Shown here one piece after another: positions 5,137-8,458 of a DNA stretch of 8,458 nt. Both the position numbers and the translations under genes were made by a program. The notes under the pieces are model-generated. The model saw only the letters and a program-made list of their open reading frames with translations, searched no databases and had not been told where the DNA came from. How positions within the stretch are numbered: position 1 is the first letter of the stretch; each line of letters opens with the position of its first letter. Location of the stretch: the NCBI GenBank assembly GCA_900320815.1, contig ONTY01000125.1:1-8458 (forward strand), in the 5' to 3' direction. This DNA comes from an uncultured Pseudomonadota bacterium. GTDB lineage: Bacteria > Pseudomonadota > Gammaproteobacteria > Burkholderiales > Burkholderiaceae_C.

Positions 5137-7766
5137 TCAAATCACGACGTTCACCAGCCGCCCGGGGACGATGATGATTTTTTTCGGCTGCTTGCCCTGG
5201 CCGTGCTTGGCAAAGCCCTCGCTGGCAAGAGCCGCCTGTTCAATCGCCTCCTTGCTGGCGTCGGCAAGCACTTCAATGCGCCCGCGCAGCTTGCCGCCGA
5301 TCTGCAGCATGAGTTCGATGCTCTCGCGGCGCAGCGCGGCTTCATCAACCGCAGGCCAGGGGGCGTCGATGATTTCGCCAAACACCGCCTCGTAGCCCAG
5401 TTCGCGCCAGAGCGCGTGCGCGATGTGCGGCGTGGCCGGATAGAGAGGCGCTGGTAGTCGTAGTCCACCTGCCCGAGCACGCCGTGAATCTCGCGGCGCA
5501 GGTCGCGCGCGGCGGCGGGCAGTTCCAGCGCGGCCATCACATCCGCGTCTTTTTGGTCTGCTTCGCGCTTGAAATACGGGCTGGCGGCCACGCCCTCCAT
5601 GCCGGAGAGCCTGACGCCAAACGCCCAGAGGCGCTTCAAGAAGCGAAGGCTCCCCTCCACCGCCGCGTCGCTCCACTCCAGCGTGGCCTCGGGCGGGGAG
5701 GCGAACATGGTGTAGAGGCGCGCGGTGTCGGCGCCGTAGCGCTCGATGAGGTGCTGCGGGTCCACGCCGTTGTTCTTGGACTTGGACATGGTGCCCACGC
5801 CCTCGTAGTCAATGGGCGTGCCGGCGGGCAGTTCGCCGTCGGCGCTGGCCACGGGCTTGTTCAGGCGCGCGCCCGTGCGCCGCCCGTCGGCGTCAAGCAC
5901 GGTTTCAATGTCCGAGGGCCAGAAGTACTCCTTGCCCCCGCGCGTCGTGCGGCGGCTGTAGACGTGGTTGAGCACCATGCCCTGCGTGAGCAGGCGCGTG
6001 AAGGGTTCATCCACGCCCACCAGCCCCATGTCGCGCATGACTTTGGTCCAGAAGCGCGCATACAGCAGGTGCATGACGGCGTGCTCGATGCCGCCGATGT
6101 ACTGGTCCATGGGCAGCCAGTAGGCGCTGCCCTCGCCCACCATGCGCGCATCGTCGTGCGCGTCGCAGTAGCGCATGAAGTACCAGGAGCTGTCCACGAA
6201 GGTGTCCATGGTGTCTGTCTCGCGCCGCGCTTCCGAGCCGCACTTGGGGCAGGTCACGCCGGCATGGAACGCCTCGCTTTTCACCAGCGGGTTGCCGCTG
6301 CCGTCGGGCACCAGGTCTTCGGGCAGCAGCACGGGCAAGTCTTTTTCCGGCACGGGCTGCACACCGCACTTTTCGCAGTGGATGAGCGGAATGGGCGTGC
6401 CCCAGTAGCGTTGGCGGCTGATGCTCCAGTCGCGCAGCCGCCAGGTGATGCGCTTTTCACCCAGCCCCTTGGCGGCGAGCAGCGCAGCGGCCTTGTCAAT
6501 CGCCTGCGGCAGCGGCAGGCCGTCCAGCTCGTTGCCCGCCACGATGCAGATGGCGTGCTCCTTGTTTTCGTACCACTCCTGCCAGTGGTCGTCGGTGAAG
6601 GCGTCTTCCCGGTAGCGCCCCTGGTCGTCCATGCGGCGCGCCTCGACAGCCTGGCGGATGGGCAGCCCGTACTTCTTGGCAAAGACAAAGTCGCGCTCGT
6701 CGTGCGCGGGCACGCCCATCACGGCGCCGTCGCCATAGCTCATCAGCACATAGTTGCCGACCCACAGGGGCACTTCTGCGCCCGTGAGCGGATGCGTGAC
6801 GGTGAGACCCGTAGGCATACCCTCCTTTTCGCGCAGCGCGAGTTCCGCTTCCGTGGTGCCACCCTGCCTGCACTTTTCAATAAAGGCGGCAAGTTCCGCG
6901 TTGCCCTGCGCGGCGTGTTCAGCCAGCGGGTGTTCGGGCGCCACAGCGCAGAAGGTCACGCCCATGATGGTGTCGGCGCGCGTGGTGAAGACGTACATGC
7001 GCCCGCCCTGAATGGGCTGCCCATCCGCGCCGCAGATGCTGTGCGTGAAGGCGAAGCGCACGCCCTCGCTGCGGCCCAGCCAGTTTTCCTGCATCAGGCG
7101 CACGCGCTCGGGCCAGCCGTCCAGCTTGGCGTGTTCGCCGCCAAGCTGCACGTCGTCCAGCAATTCCTGCGCGTAGTCCGTAATCTTGAGGTAGTAGCCG
7201 GGGATTTCGCGCTTTTCCACCAGCGCGCCGGTGCGCCAGCCGCGCCCATCGATGACCTGCTCGTTGGCGAGCACGGTCTGGTCCACCGGGTCCCAGTTCA
7301 CCACCTGCGTCTTGCGGTAGGCGATGCCCTTTTCCAGCATCTTCAAAAACAGCCACTGGTTCCACTTGTAGTAGCTGGGGTCGCAGGTGGCGATTTCGCG
7401 GCTCCAGTCAATCGCCAAGCCCATGGACTGCATTTGCCGCTTCATGTAGGCGATGTTTTCGCGCGTCCAGCGCGCGGGCGGCGTGCCGTTTTTCAGCGCT
7501 GCGTTTTCGGCGGGCAGGCCGAAGGCGTCCCAGCCCATGGGCATGAGCACGTTCCAGCCCTTCATGCGCAGACTGCGCGTGAGCATGTCGTTGATGGTGT
7601 AGTTGCGCACGTGCCCCATGTGCAGCTTGCCGCTGGGGTACGGCAGCATGGAGCAGGCGTAGTACTTGGGGCGGCTGGCGTCTTCGCGGATGCGCCAGGC
7701 GCCGCTGGCGTCCCAGTGCGCCTGCGCAGCGGCTTCCACTTCGGCGGGGTTGTATTGTTCGTGCAT
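5137..7766 (-). pseudogene. leuS: Leucine--tRNA ligase, frame broken by an internal deletion in the anticodon-binding domain
   Basis: Class I synthetase charging tRNA-Leu with leucine, with an editing domain that removes wrong amino acids. From the ATG at 7766: [15 protein letters not shown] with the HIGH-type motif HMGH at residues 49-52; editing domain with TTRADTIMG and [16 protein letters not shown]; zinc-type pairs Cys464/467 and Cys506/509; [20 protein letters not shown] at 660-666, with Thr replacing Lys before MSKS. The frame is good to VDYDYQR (residue 773). It then goes out of frame (its stop would be at 5151), while [13 protein letters not shown] to [10 protein letters not shown] continues in another frame for 102 residues to TGA at 5137. 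The intervening helix (QYNTVVSG-like region, about 40-50 residues) is absent in every frame. No strong ribosome site precedes the ATG. LeuS is essential, so an assembly error or a second copy elsewhere must be considered. Confidence 0.9.
5443..5453 (-). other. Deletion / frameshift junction inside leuS
   Basis: Minus strand reads CAGCGCCTCTCTATCCGG. The first six bases finish ...YDYQR in the N-terminal frame, and CTCTATCCG starts LYP... in the C-terminal frame. In family members a conserved helical stretch of about 40-50 residues separates these two segments. Its absence together with the frame change indicates a net loss that is not a multiple of three. Confidence 0.8.
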
Positions 7767-7787
7767 GGTGCTACTGTGTTTGGAGCA

Positions 7788-7812
7788 TATTGCCCGCGTT
7801 TCATGCGGGCAT
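7788..7812 (-). terminator. Hairpin between exbD and leuS (copy 2 of the shared stem-loop)
   Basis: 7-bp inverted repeat TGCCCGC / GCGGGCA with a 7-nt loop, 33 nt past the exbD stop and about 21 nt before the leuS ATG. It matches the hairpin at 3489-3513 at 19 of 25 positions in the same orientation. The differences are confined to the loop and one swapped base pair. There is no U-run after the stem. It could end the exbD transcript, or act in the leuS leader, being so close to its start. Confidence 0.45.
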
Positions 7813-7830
7813 CAATGCGGTTTCACTATC

Positions 7831-7847
7831 AAAAAAACCGGTGGTTT
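7831..7847 (-). terminator. Weak stem plus U-run overlapping the exbD stop
   Basis: Minus strand AAACC-ACC-GGTTT followed by TTTT: a 5-bp stem with a 3-nt loop running into a U-rich tail, directly at the exbD stop codon. The stem is short and A-U rich, so termination would be weak. It may act together with the hairpin at 7788-7812. Confidence 0.3.
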
Positions 7848-8379
7848 ATTTCGGCACTTCCACCGGCGCGGGCATGGCGGGCGGCGATTGTGGCGCGGTG
7901 GGCGCTTTTTCAGCCGTAGATGGTGCCGGAGCACCGGGGGGCGTGTCGGCCACAAAACCGATGCGCTGCAAGCCTGCCTGCTGCGCCAACCCCATCACTT
8001 CCACCACGCGCCCATAGGGCACGCTGCGGTCGGCGGCAAGCTGCACTTCGGTGTCTTTGCTGGCTTTGGCTGCTGTCTGCAGCGCCTGCCCCAGCGCCTC
8101 CAGCGTGATGGGGCGGCTGTCCAGAAACACTTGCCCCTCGCGGTTGACGGCAACATGCACTGCTGCCGGCACATCACCGGGGGCTGCAGCGGCGCTCTCG
8201 GGCAAGTCCAGCCGGATGCTGCGCGCCAGCAGCGGCGCCGTGATGATGAAGATGACCAGCAGCACCAGCATCACATCCACCAGCGGCGTGACGTTGATGC
8301 TACTCATCGGCTCGCTGCCGCCAGCGCGCAGACGCCCCAGCCCGGCAAAGGGCGCTGAGGTCGAGGGTATGGATGGCAT
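7846..8379 (-). CDS. exbD: ExbD/TolR family energy-transduction protein
   Basis: 177 residues from the ATG at 8379. ExbD/TolR proteins sit in the inner membrane with ExbB/TolQ and use the proton gradient to power TonB or TolA. Seen: a short cytoplasmic start, then MSSINVTPLVDVMLVLLVIF with a single membrane helix about residues 33-51 and the conserved proton-path Asp at residue 35. A periplasmic domain follows (DSRPITLEALGQALQTAA, VPYGRVVEVMGLAQQAGLQRIGFV), as in the family. The last 30 or so residues (ADTPPGAPAPSTAEKAPTAP...) form a Pro/Ala-rich tail beyond the usual end of about 140 residues. ATG 8379 is preferred over an in-frame TTG at 8400, which overlaps the upstream stop; AGGA lies 10 nt before the ATG. 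ExbD versus TolR cannot be settled: no tonB, tolA or tolB is visible, and ExbD is chosen because this arrangement before leuS is usual in Burkholderiales as I recall it. Confidence 0.88.
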   Translation of the reverse strand: MPSIPSTSAPFAGLGRLRAGGSEPMSSINVTPLVDVMLVLLVIFIITAPLLARSIRLDLPESAAAAPGDVPAAVHVAVNREGQVFLDSRPITLEALGQALQTAAKASKDTEVQLAADRSVPYGRVVEVMGLAQQAGLQRIGFVADTPPGAPAPSTAEKAPTAPQSPPAMPAPVEVPK

Positions 8380-8396
8380 GGCGCGTGTTTCCTGCC

Positions 8397-8458
8397 TCAA
8401 AATATCTGCGGCAGCGCCTCGCCGCCGGGCACGCCCGGCGGCTCAAAAGCAGCAGCAG
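8397..8458 (-). CDS. C-terminal end of an upstream gene, possibly exbB/tolQ-like (partial)
   Basis: An open frame enters from the right edge, reads AAAFEPPGVPGGEALPQIF and stops with TGA at 8397-8399, 17 nt before the exbD ATG. Only 19 residues are visible and they show no motif. ExbB (MotA/TolQ/ExbB channel family) is the usual neighbour directly upstream of exbD, so the identity is inferred from position alone. Confidence 0.4.
   Translation of the reverse strand, partial: AAAFEPPGVPGGEALPQIF

Noticed and set aside
5120..5140. TTG at 5140 as the lptE start, adding seven residues
   Set aside because: It overlaps the leuS stop and has no better ribosome site. The ATG at 5119 has GAGGGAG 7 nt upstream and gives a normal lipoprotein signal.
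5484..7919. 811-residue open frame on the plus strand opposite leuS
   Set aside because: It is the antisense of a clearly coding leuS. The product has no recognisable motif, and long antisense frames are common in GC-rich coding DNA.

Overview
This window looks like a high-GC betaproteobacterial chromosome, most likely Burkholderiales and probably close to the Comamonadaceae. The inference rests on GC-rich codon use, the order exbB/exbD - leuS - lptE - holA, and the style of the LeuS, HolA and ExbD proteins. No genus can be named from the sequence alone. Every gene I can support is on the minus strand, so transcription runs from the right edge to the left edge.

Right edge to 7846: the last codons of an upstream frame (possibly the ExbB/TolQ partner), then an ExbD/TolR-type energy-transduction protein. 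Positions 7767-7845 are a short intergenic gap with a poly-U-like run and a hairpin. Positions 7766 to 3547 hold the housekeeping cluster leuS - lptE - holA: leucyl-tRNA synthetase, the LPS-assembly lipoprotein LptE and the delta subunit of the DNA polymerase III clamp loader. The leuS frame is broken. About 45 codons of the anticodon-binding domain are missing and the C-terminal 102 residues continue in another frame. This is either a pseudogene or an assembly error.

Positions 3307-3546 are a 240-base gap with a second hairpin, a partial palindrome and a good ribosome binding site. From 3306 to the left edge (position 1) one uninterrupted frame of 1102 codons runs off the window. It encodes a large exported protein in two secreted halves. 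The N-terminal half has a signal peptide, an unknown domain, two tandem 24-residue cysteine units and an IPTL-CTERM-like sorting signal. That signal lies in the middle of the protein and is followed at once by a second signal-peptide-like segment. The C-terminal half then has a jelly-roll-like domain, a fibronectin type III-like domain and at least five Ig-like (He_PIG-type) repeats. This matches what I remember as 'midcut-by-XrtH' proteins, thought to be cut in the middle by an exosortase-type enzyme.

The main points of interest are this mid-protein sorting hairpin, the twin cysteine units inside it, the leuS deletion, and two intergenic hairpins. The hairpins share their stem, differ by a compensatory base pair, and each lie exactly 33 nt after a stop codon.
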